Positions 33,780 to 43,181 of a DNA stretch of 64,000 bases are shown here, one piece after another. Under the pieces are notes generated by a model. That model saw only the letters and a program-made list of their open reading frames with translations, had not been told where the DNA came from and did no database searches. Both the position numbers and the translations under genes were made by a program. Each line of letters opens with the position of its first letter. Positions within the stretch are counted from its first letter, which is position 1. This DNA is from Streptomyces sp. L-9-10 (GTDB lineage Bacteria > Actinomycetota > Actinomycetes > Streptomycetales > Streptomycetaceae): positions 30,150-94,149 of the forward strand of contig NZ_PHRF01000077.1 of assembly GCF_004151105.1 (NCBI RefSeq). The letters run 5' to 3'.

Positions 33780-34711
33780 TGCGGGCCCCAGAGCAGCGGA
33801 CCACCCCGGGCGCCGACTCCCGGCCGCCTGCCGCCGGTCCGCCACCGCCTGCCGCCGCCCGCACTCGGCGTACCGGACCGCGCGCGGTACGTAGGACATC
33901 GCCGCGTGCGACATCCTCGCGTACGACATCTCCGCGTACGGCATCCCTGGTTCCCCTGGCGGTGCGTCTGCGACCGCTCGCCATCTCGGCGGCGGGGCTG
34001 CTGGCCGGGCTCGGCCTGTGGCAGCTCGCCGGGCAGCGGGACCCCGTCCTCTTCGCCACACCCGGCCGCTCGGCCTCGGCGCTGCTCGACATGGTCCAGG
34101 ACGGCTCACTGCCGAGCGCGCTGCTCTCCTCGGGAAAGCTGCTGGTGATCGGGCTCGCCCTGGCGATCGTCGTCGGTGTCGGGTTCGGCCTGCTGCTCTC
34201 CCGGGCCCGGCTGCTGCGGGCGAGCACGGACTGGCTGCTCTTCGCGCTCCAGTCGGTCCCGATCGTGGCGCTCGCCCCGCTGATCCTGTCGGCGTTCGGC
34301 TTCGGTCTGTCCGCCAAGACGCTGGTGGTCTTTCTGACCGCGGTGTTCCCCGTCGTCGTGAACACGGCGGAGGGGGCACACCGGGTGCCGACGACCCTGC
34401 TGGAGGTCGCCCGTACCTTCCGCAGCAGTGAGTGGCGCATCTGGAAGGACGTACTGCTGCCGCACACCGTGCCGTACGCCATGACCGGGGTACGGCAGGG
34501 GATCGCGATGGCGTTCGTGGGGACCCTGGCAGCGGAGTTCTTCCTCAACGCCAGCGGAGTCGGCGGACTGCTGCTCGCCGCCGGCACCCGGTTCGACACG
34601 GCCACGGTGCTCGGTCTGACCGTGCTGGTGTCGGTGCTGGCCGTCGCCCTGATGGGCCTCGGCCGGGCGGTCGAGCGGCACTTCGCACGGTGGCGGACGG
34701 TGAAGGCATGA
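33779..34711 (+). CDS. NitT/TauT-family ABC permease
   Basis: A 310-residue membrane permease. About 60 Arg/Pro/Ser/Thr-rich residues precede the first helix (PLAISAAGLLAGLGLWQLAG), after which six helices follow. The EAA-type loop is RVPTTLLEVARTFRSSEWRIWKDVLLP. The N-terminal extension is of odd composition with repeated TSPRTTS-like units, and a later start cannot be excluded. It forms a heteromeric channel with the next gene. Confidence 0.88.
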   Translation: MRAPEQRTTPGADSRPPAAGPPPPAAARTRRTGPRAVRRTSPRATSSRTTSPRTASLVPLAVRLRPLAISAAGLLAGLGLWQLAGQRDPVLFATPGRSASALLDMVQDGSLPSALLSSGKLLVIGLALAIVVGVGFGLLLSRARLLRASTDWLLFALQSVPIVALAPLILSAFGFGLSAKTLVVFLTAVFPVVVNTAEGAHRVPTTLLEVARTFRSSEWRIWKDVLLPHTVPYAMTGVRQGIAMAFVGTLAAEFFLNASGVGGLLLAAGTRFDTATVLGLTVLVSVLAVALMGLGRAVERHFARWRTVKA

Positions 34712-35589
34712 CGACACATCAGGACACCTCGGCATCAGCCCATACGCAGGGGTCCCGTACCCCGGACGGACGGGAGGGACGCCCGGCCGGCCGGCCGAAG
34801 GGACGCCCGGGCCCCCGTGGCTCCGCGCTGAGCCCCCGTACGGCCGGCCTGCTCGGCAAACTGACCGTGGCCCTTGTGGTCGTCGTGGTCTGGGAGGCCT
34901 CGGTACGGCTGTGGCTGCCCGCCTATCTGCCCACGCCGTCCGGTGTGGCCGGGGCGCTCTGGCCGACGCTGACCTCCGAGTCGTTCGGCACCGCGCTCGG
35001 CGAGACGCTCGGCGGGGTGGCGCTCGGTCTGCTCCTCGGCTGCGCCGCCGGTACGGCGCTCGGTCTGGGCCTGGGCAGGGTGCCGTGGCTGCGGCATCTG
35101 TCGTCCCCGTACATCAGCGGTCTGTACGCGATGCCGATGCTGGCCATCGTGCCGATGGCGACGATCTGGCTCGGCTACTCCGGACAGACCCGGCTGGCCG
35201 TGATCGCCCTGTCGGCCTTCCTGCCCTGCGCGGTGAGCACCGGCGACGGTGCCCGCGAGATACCCGCCCAACTGGGGGAACTCTCCCAGGTGCTGCGGCT
35301 GTCGCGGCTGCGGGTGGTCCTCGACGTCCTGCTGCCCTCAACACTGCCGTTCATCATCGCCGGAGTCCAGGTGGCGGTGGGCCGGGCCCTGGTCGGCGCG
35401 GTGGCGGTGGAGTTCCTCGCGAGCCTGCCGGGACTGGGCACCTACATCCTCAGCAACGCGCACTCGTTCGAACAGGATGCCGCGTTCGTCGCGGTCCTCG
35501 TCCTGGCCACGCTCGGCATCGTCGCGCGGGCGGGTACGGAGACGGCGCTGCGCCGACTGGCCCCCTGGCATCTGCACGTCAACCGCTGA
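34708..35589 (+). CDS. NitT/TauT-family ABC permease
   Basis: A 293-residue permease starting MTTHQDTSASAH, with a 45-residue polar leader and six helices beginning KLTVALVVVVVWEASVRLWL. The EAA-type loop is EIPAQLGELSQVLRLSRLRVVLDVLLPS. It overlaps the preceding permease by 4 bp. Having two different permeases instead of the usual homodimer is a moderately unusual feature of this transporter class. Confidence 0.88.
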   Translation: MTTHQDTSASAHTQGSRTPDGREGRPAGRPKGRPGPRGSALSPRTAGLLGKLTVALVVVVVWEASVRLWLPAYLPTPSGVAGALWPTLTSESFGTALGETLGGVALGLLLGCAAGTALGLGLGRVPWLRHLSSPYISGLYAMPMLAIVPMATIWLGYSGQTRLAVIALSAFLPCAVSTGDGAREIPAQLGELSQVLRLSRLRVVLDVLLPSTLPFIIAGVQVAVGRALVGAVAVEFLASLPGLGTYILSNAHSFEQDAAFVAVLVLATLGIVARAGTETALRRLAPWHLHVNR

Positions 35590-35651
35590 CGTACCGACAC
35601 TCAATAACTATCGACCACTCAGTACCGATCACTGAGGCAAGGAGCGAGGAA

Positions 35652-37409
35652 ATGCCCGACGACGGCGGCCCGGAGCCGTTCCGTACGCAGCTCATCGACG
35701 GAATGCGCGTCGAGTGGGACGTACCGATCGAGATGGACGACGGGATCGTGCTGCGCGCGGACGTGTTCCGGCCGGTGACCGGCGAGCCGGTGCCGGTGAT
35801 CATGACCTACGGTCCGTACGCCAAGGGGCTGCCCTTCCAGCGCGGGTATCCCAGCGCGTGGGAGGCGATGTCCCGGGACCACCCCGACGCGGTGGCGGGC
35901 ACCTCGAACAAGTACCAGAACTGGGAGGTCGTGGACCCCGAGAAGTGGGTGCCGCACGGATACGCCTGTGTACGGGTCGACTCACGCGGCACCGGCCGCT
36001 CGCCCGGCCGGGTGGATCCCTTCTCACCGCGTGAGACCCGCGACTTCCACGACTGTGTCGAGTGGGCGGGCACCCGGGAGTGGAGCAATGGCCGGGTGGG
36101 CCTCAACGGCATCTCGTACTACGCGATGAACCAGTGGCACGTCGCCTCCCTGCGCCCGCCGCACCTGGCCGCGATCTGCCCCTGGGAGGGCGCCGCGGAC
36201 TTCTACCGGGATGGTGCGTACCAGGGTGGTATCCGCTCCACATTCTGGGACAACTGGTACGACATGCAGGTCAAGACGGTCCAGTACGGGGTCGGTGAGG
36301 TGGGCGGCCTCGATCCGAACACCGGTCAGCGGATCTGCGGTGACGATGTCCTCCAGCCGGCGGAGCTGGCCGCGAACCGTACCGACCTCGGCGCGGACAT
36401 CAGGGCGCACGCCTTCGACGACGCGTACCACCGGGACCGCTCGGCGCACTGGGACGCGATCGACGTCCCCGTACTGAGCTGCGGCAACTGGGGCGGCCAG
36501 GGGCTCCATCTGCGCGGCAATGTGGAGGGGTTCGTACGGGCGGCGTCCACCCGCAAGTGGCTGGAGATGCACGGTCACGCGCACTGGCCGCTCTTCTACA
36601 CCGACTACGGCGTCGACCTTCAGACGCGCTTCTTCGACCGGTATCTGAAGGACGAGCGGAACGGCTGGGAGGACCGGCCCGCGGTGCAGCTGCAGATCCG
36701 TCAGGTCGACGGGACCTTCACCGAACGCGGCGAGGACGCCTGGCCGCTGCCGTCGACGCGATGGACCCGGCTGTATCCGACCGTGGACGGCTCGCTCGCG
36801 GAGGAGGCACCGGCGGCCGGAGGGACGGCCCGCTTCGTGGCGTCCGGCGACGGAGTGGAGTTCAGCACCCCGCCGCTGCCGGAGCGCACCGAGATCACCG
36901 GCCCGCTGGCGGCGAAGCTGTTCGTCTCCTCCTCCACCACCGACGCCGATCTGTTCCTGGTCGTACGGGTCTACTCGCCGAGTGGCGAGGAGGTCGTCTT
37001 CCAGGGCGCGCTGGATCCGCACACCCCCGTCGGCCAGGGCTGGCTGCGCGCCTCCCACCGCCGCCTCGACCCCGAGCTGACGACCCCGTACCGCCCCTTC
37101 CACCCGCACGACCGCACCGAGCCGCTGGAGCCGGGAGCCGTCTACGAACTGGACATCGAGATCCTCCCGACGTCCCTGGTCATCCCCGCGGGCTACCGTC
37201 TCGGCCTCCAGGTGCGCGGCCGGGACTATGTCTACCCGGGTCCCAGCGCCCGTCTCTCCAACCTCAAGAACGACCTCACGGGCTGCGGTCCCTTCCTGCA
37301 CAACGACCCCGCCGACCGTCCGCCCCGGGCATACACCGCCGAAACCACTCTCCATCTGGGCGGTTCCCAGGCGTCGTATCTCCTGCTCCCGGTGATCCCA
37401 ACGGCCTAG
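35652..37409 (+). CDS. CocE/NonD-family hydrolase
   Basis: A 585-residue serine hydrolase of the X-Pro dipeptidyl-peptidase (S15)/cocaine-esterase type. The alpha/beta domain carries ADVFRPVTGEPVPVIMTYGPY, RVDSRGTGRSPG, the nucleophile elbow GLNGISYYAMNQW and the catalytic His in MHGHAHW. A C-terminal jelly-roll domain from about residue 350 ends YLLLPVIPTA. There is no signal peptide, so it acts in the cytoplasm. GAGGAA precedes the ATG. Following the importer genes, it probably performs the first cleavage (ester, amide or nitrile-type acyl bond) on the imported compound. Confidence 0.9.
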   Translation: MPDDGGPEPFRTQLIDGMRVEWDVPIEMDDGIVLRADVFRPVTGEPVPVIMTYGPYAKGLPFQRGYPSAWEAMSRDHPDAVAGTSNKYQNWEVVDPEKWVPHGYACVRVDSRGTGRSPGRVDPFSPRETRDFHDCVEWAGTREWSNGRVGLNGISYYAMNQWHVASLRPPHLAAICPWEGAADFYRDGAYQGGIRSTFWDNWYDMQVKTVQYGVGEVGGLDPNTGQRICGDDVLQPAELAANRTDLGADIRAHAFDDAYHRDRSAHWDAIDVPVLSCGNWGGQGLHLRGNVEGFVRAASTRKWLEMHGHAHWPLFYTDYGVDLQTRFFDRYLKDERNGWEDRPAVQLQIRQVDGTFTERGEDAWPLPSTRWTRLYPTVDGSLAEEAPAAGGTARFVASGDGVEFSTPPLPERTEITGPLAAKLFVSSSTTDADLFLVVRVYSPSGEEVVFQGALDPHTPVGQGWLRASHRRLDPELTTPYRPFHPHDRTEPLEPGAVYELDIEILPTSLVIPAGYRLGLQVRGRDYVYPGPSARLSNLKNDLTGCGPFLHNDPADRPPRAYTAETTLHLGGSQASYLLLPVIPTA

Positions 37410-37601
37410 AGGCCGGTTCGCCGGTTCGCCGGGCGGCCCCTGGCCGACCGTAACCCGCTTCGCCGCGGCCCACGGAGTCAGGGGCCGTCCTGCGGGTGAA
37501 AAAATACGACACAAGGTGTCGGGTTTCGGGTCGAGCATGGTGTCACCGGTCTGCGTCGATGACGGACGTGGACCAGGCCGTGCGAAGAGACAAGGAACCC
37601 C

Positions 37602-38537
37602 ATGCCATTCATGCCCGACACATCGGCACCGGACCTCCACGGAAAGATCGCGCTGGTCGCGGGGGCCACACGGGGGGCCGGGCGCGGCATCGCCGTCCAG
37701 CTCGGCGCGGCGGGTGCGACGGTCTACGTCACCGGCCGCACGACCCGGGAACGGCGCTCGGAGTACGACCGGTCCGAGACGATCGAGGAGACCGCGGAGC
37801 TTGTCACCGCGGCGGGCGGGACCGGCATCGCGGTGCCGACCGACCACCTGGTGCCCGAGCAGGTCCGTGCGCTGGCCGAGCGCATCGACGCCGATCAGGG
37901 GCGGCTCGATGTGCTGGTCAACGATGTCTGGGGCGGAGAGCGGCTGTTCGCGTTCGACAAGCCGGTGTGGGAACACGACCTCGACGACGGACTGCGGCTG
38001 CTCCGGCTGGGCGTGGAGACCCACGCGATCACCAGCCACTTCGTGTTGCCGCTGCTGGTGGGCCGACCGGGCGGGCTCGTGGTCGAGATGACCGACGGGA
38101 CGTCCGCGTACAACGGAACGCACTACCGCAACTCGTACTTCTACGACCTGGTGAAGAACAGCGTGCTGCGCATGGCGTTCGTACTCGCACACGAGCTGAA
38201 GTCACATGGCGGGACGGCGGTGGCGCTCACTCCGGGCTGGATGCGTTCGGAGATGATGCTCGACGCGTTCGGCGTCACCGAGGACAACTGGCGCGACGCG
38301 CTGCCCACGGTGCCGCATTTCTGCATTTCGGAGAGTCCGTCATACGTCGGACGCGCGGTCGCGGCGTTGGCCGGCGACACCGACGTCGCACGCTGGACCG
38401 GTCAGTCGCTGTCCAGCGGGCAACTCGCCCAGGAATACGGCTTCACCGACCTCGACGGCTCGCGCCCCGACTGCTGGCGTTACCTGGTCGAAGTCGACAG
38501 TGCCGATAAAACGGCGGACGCGACCGGGTATCGGTGA
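37602..38537 (+). CDS. SDR-family protein with atypical NNAG motif
   Basis: A 311-residue short-chain dehydrogenase. The cofactor loop is GATRGAGRGIA and TGRTTRERRS suggests NADPH. The canonical NNAG is replaced by NDVWGG (near residue 106). The catalytic pair is YDLVK with EMTDG in place of the Ser strand (VEMTDGTSAYNG). These features are shared with a divergent SDR group common in actinomycetes. An AAGGAA lies before the ATG. A perfect hairpin follows the stop codon after 8 bp, so it ends its own transcript. Confidence 0.85.
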   Translation: MPFMPDTSAPDLHGKIALVAGATRGAGRGIAVQLGAAGATVYVTGRTTRERRSEYDRSETIEETAELVTAAGGTGIAVPTDHLVPEQVRALAERIDADQGRLDVLVNDVWGGERLFAFDKPVWEHDLDDGLRLLRLGVETHAITSHFVLPLLVGRPGGLVVEMTDGTSAYNGTHYRNSYFYDLVKNSVLRMAFVLAHELKSHGGTAVALTPGWMRSEMMLDAFGVTEDNWRDALPTVPHFCISESPSYVGRAVAALAGDTDVARWTGQSLSSGQLAQEYGFTDLDGSRPDCWRYLVEVDSADKTADATGYR

Positions 38538-38545
38538 CGGGCACC

Positions 38546-38600
38546 GCTCACGGGCCGGGGTACTGACAGCGGTGGCAATCCAACGCCCCGGCCCGTGAGC
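38546..38600 (+). terminator. Strong hairpin terminator after SDR gene
   Basis: A perfect 15-bp stem (GCTCACGGGCCGGGG and complement) with a 25-base loop begins nine bases after the SDR stop codon. Confidence 0.8.
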
Positions 38601-38915
38601 GGGACATCGGTCGGCCGGGGCGCTGGACGCGGTATCGAGGTCCGAGTACACCACTTCCCTGATGATTGGATGTGTTCAAGGGGCGGAGGAGGCTTCAGTT
38701 GAGCGATTGGCGTTTGGCATGGGTGCCGGATCCAGGGCGGTGGGGAAACACTGCCGCCGACGGGTGTCCTGGGGGTACAGGACCTGCCGGATGCGGTGGC
38801 CCGTGATCCCGAGTCTGCCGCCGACGGCACCCCCGGACGGCACCTGATCCGCAGCCAGCATTTCAAGAACGTCACTGACGGCGACGGCAACCACGCCTCT
38901 GCGGGCGAAGAACGC

Positions 38916-39220
38916 CCGGTCCCCTGGACTGCTATCGCTCCGGTCGTCCACTCCATCTGCGTGCTGGAGCGCATGGTCCCCATCGGCGAGCTTCTCCTCA
39001 GCTCCGCTCACCACGACATCCCCTATCAACGCAACTACCACGGCGCCTTGAGCAGTGCGTTGAACCAGTCGATCGAAGCCTTCGTGGACTGGGTGAACCG
39101 GGAGGCGGGGTCCTCGGGGCTGCCCGATCAGGTGGTTGCCGAGGAACCACACGGCGGGATCGGCCATTTCCGTGACCACCGCCATGGACAGGTCGAGCCG
39201 GACCAGAAGATGTGGCGCGT
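38916..39220 (+). pseudogene. Tyrosine-recombinase (integrase) remnant
   Basis: The plus-strand frame reads PWTAIAPVVHSICVLERMVP, then a divergent segment, then AFVDWVNREAGSSGLP and EEPHGGIGHFR. This order (AP-V-IRVLERMVP; FVDWVN; DPHGRIGTxRFRR) is that of tyrosine recombinase/integrase genes of actinomycete mobile elements, but the catalytic Arg-His-Arg-Tyr region after it is missing. The frame runs straight into transposase sequence. Confidence 0.55.
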
Positions 39221-39231
39221 CGACCGCACCA

Positions 39232-39515
39232 CCGACTATGGCGCCCTCCAGGACGCGGCCCGTGGCCGGGTCGACCTCGCCCGGATCGAGCGGCAGTGGG
39301 AGGACATCCTGCGGATCATCGGCTCCATTCACACCGGTGCCGTCCGCGCGTACGACGTGACCGGCGCCCTGGGCCTGGTCCTCAACGCCGTCGTGCTCTT
39401 CAACACCCGGTACATGGACGCCACAGTGACACAGCTGCGGGCGGACGGCTTTGACATCCGTGACGAGGACATCGCCCGACTCTCGCCGTTCGTACGACAC
39501 CACATCAACATTTAG
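39232..39515 (+). pseudogene. Tn3-family transposase remnant
   Basis: Residues DYGALQDAARGRVDLARIER and ILRIIGSIHTGAVRAYDV, followed by GALGLVLNAVVLFNTRYMDA and DEDIARLSPFVRHHIN, are consecutive blocks of the Tn3 transposase C-terminus. In intact enzymes about 80 residues separate RAYD from the GALGLVLN block, so an in-frame internal deletion has occurred and the final Glu-containing catalytic part is lost. It is fused in frame to the integrase remnant upstream. Confidence 0.75.
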
Positions 39516-39574
39516 CTGGACAACCTTGAGTTGTGGGGGGCCTTCGATCAGGTGTCACCCCTCTGAGGACGACG

Positions 39575-40201
39575 TCATCGGTTCCTTGCCGGGTGGTCCT
39601 CGGCGCCCTCGTGGGCGAAGACGCAGAGCTGGCTGATGGCCTCGCGATAGCTGTCCGGCGTGCTGTGGTGCTCCTTGCGGGGCGGTCCGTCGATCCACTG
39701 GTACCAGAGGCCGTCCGAGGTCAGGAACCGGGCTGCTTGATCGGCACGGAGCTCGGCGTCGAGGTGGAGGAGCGCGCCCATGGCGGCCGGCTGGTCGTAG
39801 TAGAGGTCGGGGCGCCGCAGGTAGCGATCGAGGTAGGCAGCCAGCAGATCCGCGTCGGCGGGAGTCGCGAACGTGGCGAAGGTGACGCAGTAGGCCGAGC
39901 CTGCGAAGCAGACCTCGCTGGCGAGCAGCATTTCGCCGAGGCGTGCGCGGAACTCAGTTCTGCGGGCGACGGCGATGAGCCAGGCTGCGGTTTTGCGTTC
40001 ACGCCACGTGCCGTCGAGCAGGATGGTCAGCTCGCGGGGCGTGATATCGCCGGCGGCCTCGCCGAGCTCCCCTATGAACTTGGTGCGTTCAGGCTCGGTC
40101 ATGCGCGTGAGAGGGCCACCGAGTTTGAGGTAGCGCCGGTCCGGCGTGACGTAGCGGTGGATAAGAGCGAGCAGCTCGGGGTCCTCGTCGGGGTAACGCA
40201 T
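39575..40201 (-). CDS. DUF6000-family protein
   Basis: A 208-residue helical, soluble protein. Typical family segments are IHRYVTPDRRYLKL, RELTILLDGTWRERKTAAWLIAVARRTEFRARLGEMLL, DADLLAAYLDRYLRRPDLYYDQPAAMGALLHLD and GLWYQW. Function is unknown; immunity-like or repeat-helix scaffold roles have been suggested only by context. ATG 40201 is preferred; an upstream in-frame start at 40255 adds 18 basic residues. Confidence 0.8.
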   Translation of the reverse strand: MRYPDEDPELLALIHRYVTPDRRYLKLGGPLTRMTEPERTKFIGELGEAAGDITPRELTILLDGTWRERKTAAWLIAVARRTEFRARLGEMLLASEVCFAGSAYCVTFATFATPADADLLAAYLDRYLRRPDLYYDQPAAMGALLHLDAELRADQAARFLTSDGLWYQWIDGPPRKEHHSTPDSYREAISQLCVFAHEGAEDHPARNR

Positions 40202-40258
40202 AGCCGCATCCTGTCCTGGGCGAAGCCGTTCGACCAGTGTTTTTCTCGGTGGCACTGG

Positions 40259-40571
40259 TCAGTCGGCCGGCTCGTCGTGTGGTTCGCCGACGCCGTTGAG
40301 GATGGCCGGCTCTTCGCAGATCACCCGGAGCGGATGGGCGAAGAGGTGGTCGGGACCTGCGTTCACGCCGTTGCGCGGGAAGTGGCAGCGCGTCGGGCGT
40401 CCGAGATCGAGGTCGTGGATACCGCGGTCGGATTGATCTTGTCTCAGTGCGGCGAGAGTACGGATGGCCTCGGCGGCTTCGTTACCGCGCCGGAAGACCT
40501 CGACGATCCCCCCGGTCGACCTGGATGTACACACGCTCGTGCTGGAAGACCTCCGGCACCACCGGATCCAT
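40259..40571 (-). pseudogene. Small hypothetical gene frameshifted at a G-run
   Basis: From ATG 40571 the frame reads MDPVVPEVFQHERVYIQVDR and then stops soon after a run of six G (about 40508-40513). One frame over, protein-like sequence continues as IVEVFRRGNEAAEAIRTLAALRQ to a stop at 40259. Removing one G would join them into a protein of about 104 residues. Either the gene is mutated or the base call is wrong. No family recognised. Confidence 0.55.
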
Positions 40572-40572
40572 G

Positions 40573-40749
40573 TCAGACCACCCTCCGGTCGGCGAGCGCG
40601 GCCACCTCGGTGAAGTACGCGCGGAACAACGGCTCGTCACCGGGCGGCACCTGGAACGCGGGCGAGGTGCTGTACCAGAAGGCGGCCTGGTCGGTGCCGT
40701 AGAGCGGGGCGTTCGGATCGCGTACGGTGCCGATAGCCCGGCTCCCGTG
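40573..40749 (-). pseudogene. C-terminal fragment of unknown protein
   Basis: Between the stop of the membrane-protein gene and the next ATG, one frame stays open for about 58 codons with natural composition (RDPNAPLYGTDQAAFWYSTS, then FRAYFTEVAALADRR) but has no start codon. It looks like the 3' end of a gene whose 5' part has been lost. Confidence 0.35.
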
Positions 40750-41610
40750 TCACAGCGCGACCACCCCCACCACGGCCGCCGCTGCCACGACCAGAACACC
40801 CACCACGTTGACGGCCATGTCCCGCTTCCAGGACCGGCGTTCGGCCTCGACGTCCAAGGTGAAGACGGCCGGGTCGTCGGGGGCGTAGTGGATCGTGACG
40901 TCCAGGCCCTGCGATCCGGCGGGGTCCGGCAGTCCTGACTCGCAGTAGGCCGTGACGGCCCTGCCGTCGAGGGTGGTGAAGGTGACGACCGGTACCAGGC
41001 GGGTGGAGGTGTGGCCGTCGTCGTCGGTGCTGACGCTCTTGAGCACGGCGACGACACGGCCGGGTACGGCGGCCATGGCGGCGAGCTCGTCGAGACGGCG
41101 GCGCCTGTCGCGTATGTTCCCAGGCAGGTGGTACACCCCGGAGAGGGCCCACGGCCCGCAGAAGCCGAGCAGAGCCCACGGCCAGCCCCAGTCGATCGCG
41201 GCGGCGACGACCAGACCGGTGTGGACGAGGAACAGCGAGAAGGTCGGCCAGCCGAGTCCGCGCCCGCCTTCGGAGAGGTCGTTGGTGAACCGGAAGGCGT
41301 GGGGCCGGCCGGGCGGGTAGTGGACGCCGATCTCCCGGCCCGTCCAAGCCGCGCTGATCCTCTCGCCTCGCTCACCGTCGTTGGTGACAGTGAACTCCTG
41401 CCCGGTGGAGGGGTCTTGGAAGGAGACGACCACGGCTATCCCGTCGTTCGGGGAGCTTCCGTGCCGAGGCTGCCCCACCCGCTCGATCCGCCCGGTCGCC
41501 CGGACCGCCCGCTGGGCCCGGGTCACCCCGGCCAGTGACCTCCCGTAGCCGACCAGCGCGACCGTGCCGAACACGCCACACCACAGCACCACATATCCGT
41601 GCCAGCCCAT
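40750..41610 (-). CDS. DUF3592-like membrane protein
   Basis: A 286-residue integral membrane protein with an N-terminal helix (YVVLWCGVFGTVALVGYG), two soluble beta-rich domains of similar design, and helices near residues 128-165 and at the C-terminus. Each soluble part contains VVVSFQDPSTGQEFTV or VVTFTTLDGRAVTAY followed by VHYPPGRPHAF or IHYAPDDPAVF, a duplicated DUF3592 pattern. Function unknown. The start is set by GGAGGAG upstream of ATG 41610. It forms a likely operon with the membrane gene upstream. Confidence 0.75.
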   Translation of the reverse strand: MGWHGYVVLWCGVFGTVALVGYGRSLAGVTRAQRAVRATGRIERVGQPRHGSSPNDGIAVVVSFQDPSTGQEFTVTNDGERGERISAAWTGREIGVHYPPGRPHAFRFTNDLSEGGRGLGWPTFSLFLVHTGLVVAAAIDWGWPWALLGFCGPWALSGVYHLPGNIRDRRRRLDELAAMAAVPGRVVAVLKSVSTDDDGHTSTRLVPVVTFTTLDGRAVTAYCESGLPDPAGSQGLDVTIHYAPDDPAVFTLDVEAERRSWKRDMAVNVVGVLVVAAAAVVGVVAL

Positions 41611-41690
41611 CCGTGTCTCCTCCTGCCACTTCGGGGACGGCCACCGAGCACACACCCTTGCCGTCCGGAACAGTGTGATCCCAGGGCACC

Positions 41691-42785
41691 TCACCGTGCG
41701 GGCGCGCGCCGCACCACCTTGCCCTGTCCGTCCGCCTCCAGTGACGCCGTGCCCTCGGCCCCGGTCACAACGACCCTGATGGTGAGGGAGCCGGTGAGAC
41801 GGTCGGCGATGATCTGCCAGGTGCGCGGGGAGTGGACGCCGAGGGTGGTCGTGGCCTCCTCGACCAGGGCGGGGAAGCGGTCGTAGGGCAGCGCACGGGG
41901 GTCGAACCCCGGGGTCTGCGTGCCGGTCGGCGAGAACACGACCGACAGCAGGCGTTCCTGCACGACGACGGTGAGCGCCTGGAGTGCGTCCCCACCGCTG
42001 GTGAGTGAGCCGACAGCCCGGTCCAGCTCGCCCTTGTCGAGAAACGACAGGTCCGGGCCCAGGGCGACCGTTCCGGACGCCGACGACACCACCGTGGTCG
42101 ACGACGTGGAGGAGACGGACGGCTGTGTGGCCGAAGGCGACTTCGCGGTGTCGTCCCGGTCGAAGAGGTCTGCGCGGAACAGCAGGACCACGACGACCGC
42201 ACCGAGCAGCAGGCCGAGGAGCACGACGAAGCCGAAGACGCAGCCCTCCGGGGGCGCGGCCACCCTGGCCGTCGCGGGCGCCGAGTCGAGGCGGGCCGAG
42301 GCCACCCGGCCCTCCCACTCCGGTGTCGGCCGCTTGACGATGCGCACCCGCCACGCCCGGTCCGGCGGGTACTGGACCACCACGACGCCGCGCGGCCGGT
42401 AGTCGGTCAGGTCCACGAGGTTGATGTCCTGCGTGATCTCAACCCGGTACGCCGGCCCGTCGTCCGGTGCGACGGTGAGCTCGAACCGCACCGGTATGTC
42501 GCTCGACTCGCCCCCGACGGCCTCCAGGCTCTCGATCATCGCGAGCGCCGTGCGGGGCACGACCGCTGCCTCCCGGGCACGCCTCGGCATACCGGCGAGG
42601 AAGAACAGCAGTCCGTAGACCGCGGGCAGGACCAACCCGGTGACGAACAGTGGCACGTTCTCGACGATCCCGCCCACGACGAGCGCGGCGAGCGACGTGC
42701 CGACCACGCCACCGGTCAGGAATCCCCGTACGAGCGCGACGGGCGTGTGGTGCGTGGGCAGTGGCGGGCCCGTGGCGATCGTCAT
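41691..42785 (-). CDS. Hypothetical membrane protein
   Basis: A 364-residue protein: two N-terminal helices (residues about 15-70), a soluble segment with YRVEITQDINLVDLTDYRPRG, a third helix (VFGFVVLLGLLLGAVVVVLLF), a Ser/Thr-rich linker and a C-terminal extracytoplasmic domain. ATG 42785 directly precedes conserved sequence. Part of the first soluble region resembles the DUF3592 pattern of the next gene, so the two may act together at the membrane. Function unknown. Confidence 0.7.
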   Translation of the reverse strand: MTIATGPPLPTHHTPVALVRGFLTGGVVGTSLAALVVGGIVENVPLFVTGLVLPAVYGLLFFLAGMPRRAREAAVVPRTALAMIESLEAVGGESSDIPVRFELTVAPDDGPAYRVEITQDINLVDLTDYRPRGVVVVQYPPDRAWRVRIVKRPTPEWEGRVASARLDSAPATARVAAPPEGCVFGFVVLLGLLLGAVVVVLLFRADLFDRDDTAKSPSATQPSVSSTSSTTVVSSASGTVALGPDLSFLDKGELDRAVGSLTSGGDALQALTVVVQERLLSVVFSPTGTQTPGFDPRALPYDRFPALVEEATTTLGVHSPRTWQIIADRLTGSLTIRVVVTGAEGTASLEADGQGKVVRRAPAR

Positions 42786-43181
42786 ACGGGCGATTGTGCT
42801 GGGCTCAGGTGGCGTCCGGTAGACCTCAGTTTGATCCTCCGGCAGGTCACGCCGGGATCGCCTTGATCGCTTCGCTGAGGTGGTGCTGACCAACATCCCG
42901 CCTCGCTCCAGGAAAGTACCGACCGGGGGTCGCAGGCCCGCCCCGCCGAACGTACCTGCGGCAGATCAGGCTCCCCGTCGACCCAGCCGGGCCTCTGAGC
43001 CATTCCCCGAGCCTGCACCAACAACACGCCCGCATCACGGTGTGCCGACACGTGCCCGCGCAAAAGCCCCTCGTCGAACCGGTCGGACTCTCCAGGTCGG
43101 ACTCTCCACTCCGAGGCTCAGTTCGCAACCGCGCTCCATAGGGCGAAGGCCCCATCTCCCGCCGACCGTTGCTCGCGGCGG
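42786..43181. other. No recognisable gene
   Basis: About 400 bp between the membrane-protein start and the M55 peptidase end. Open frames on both strands are short and not recognised. Promoter for the membrane-protein pair should lie at the left edge. Confidence 0.35.
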
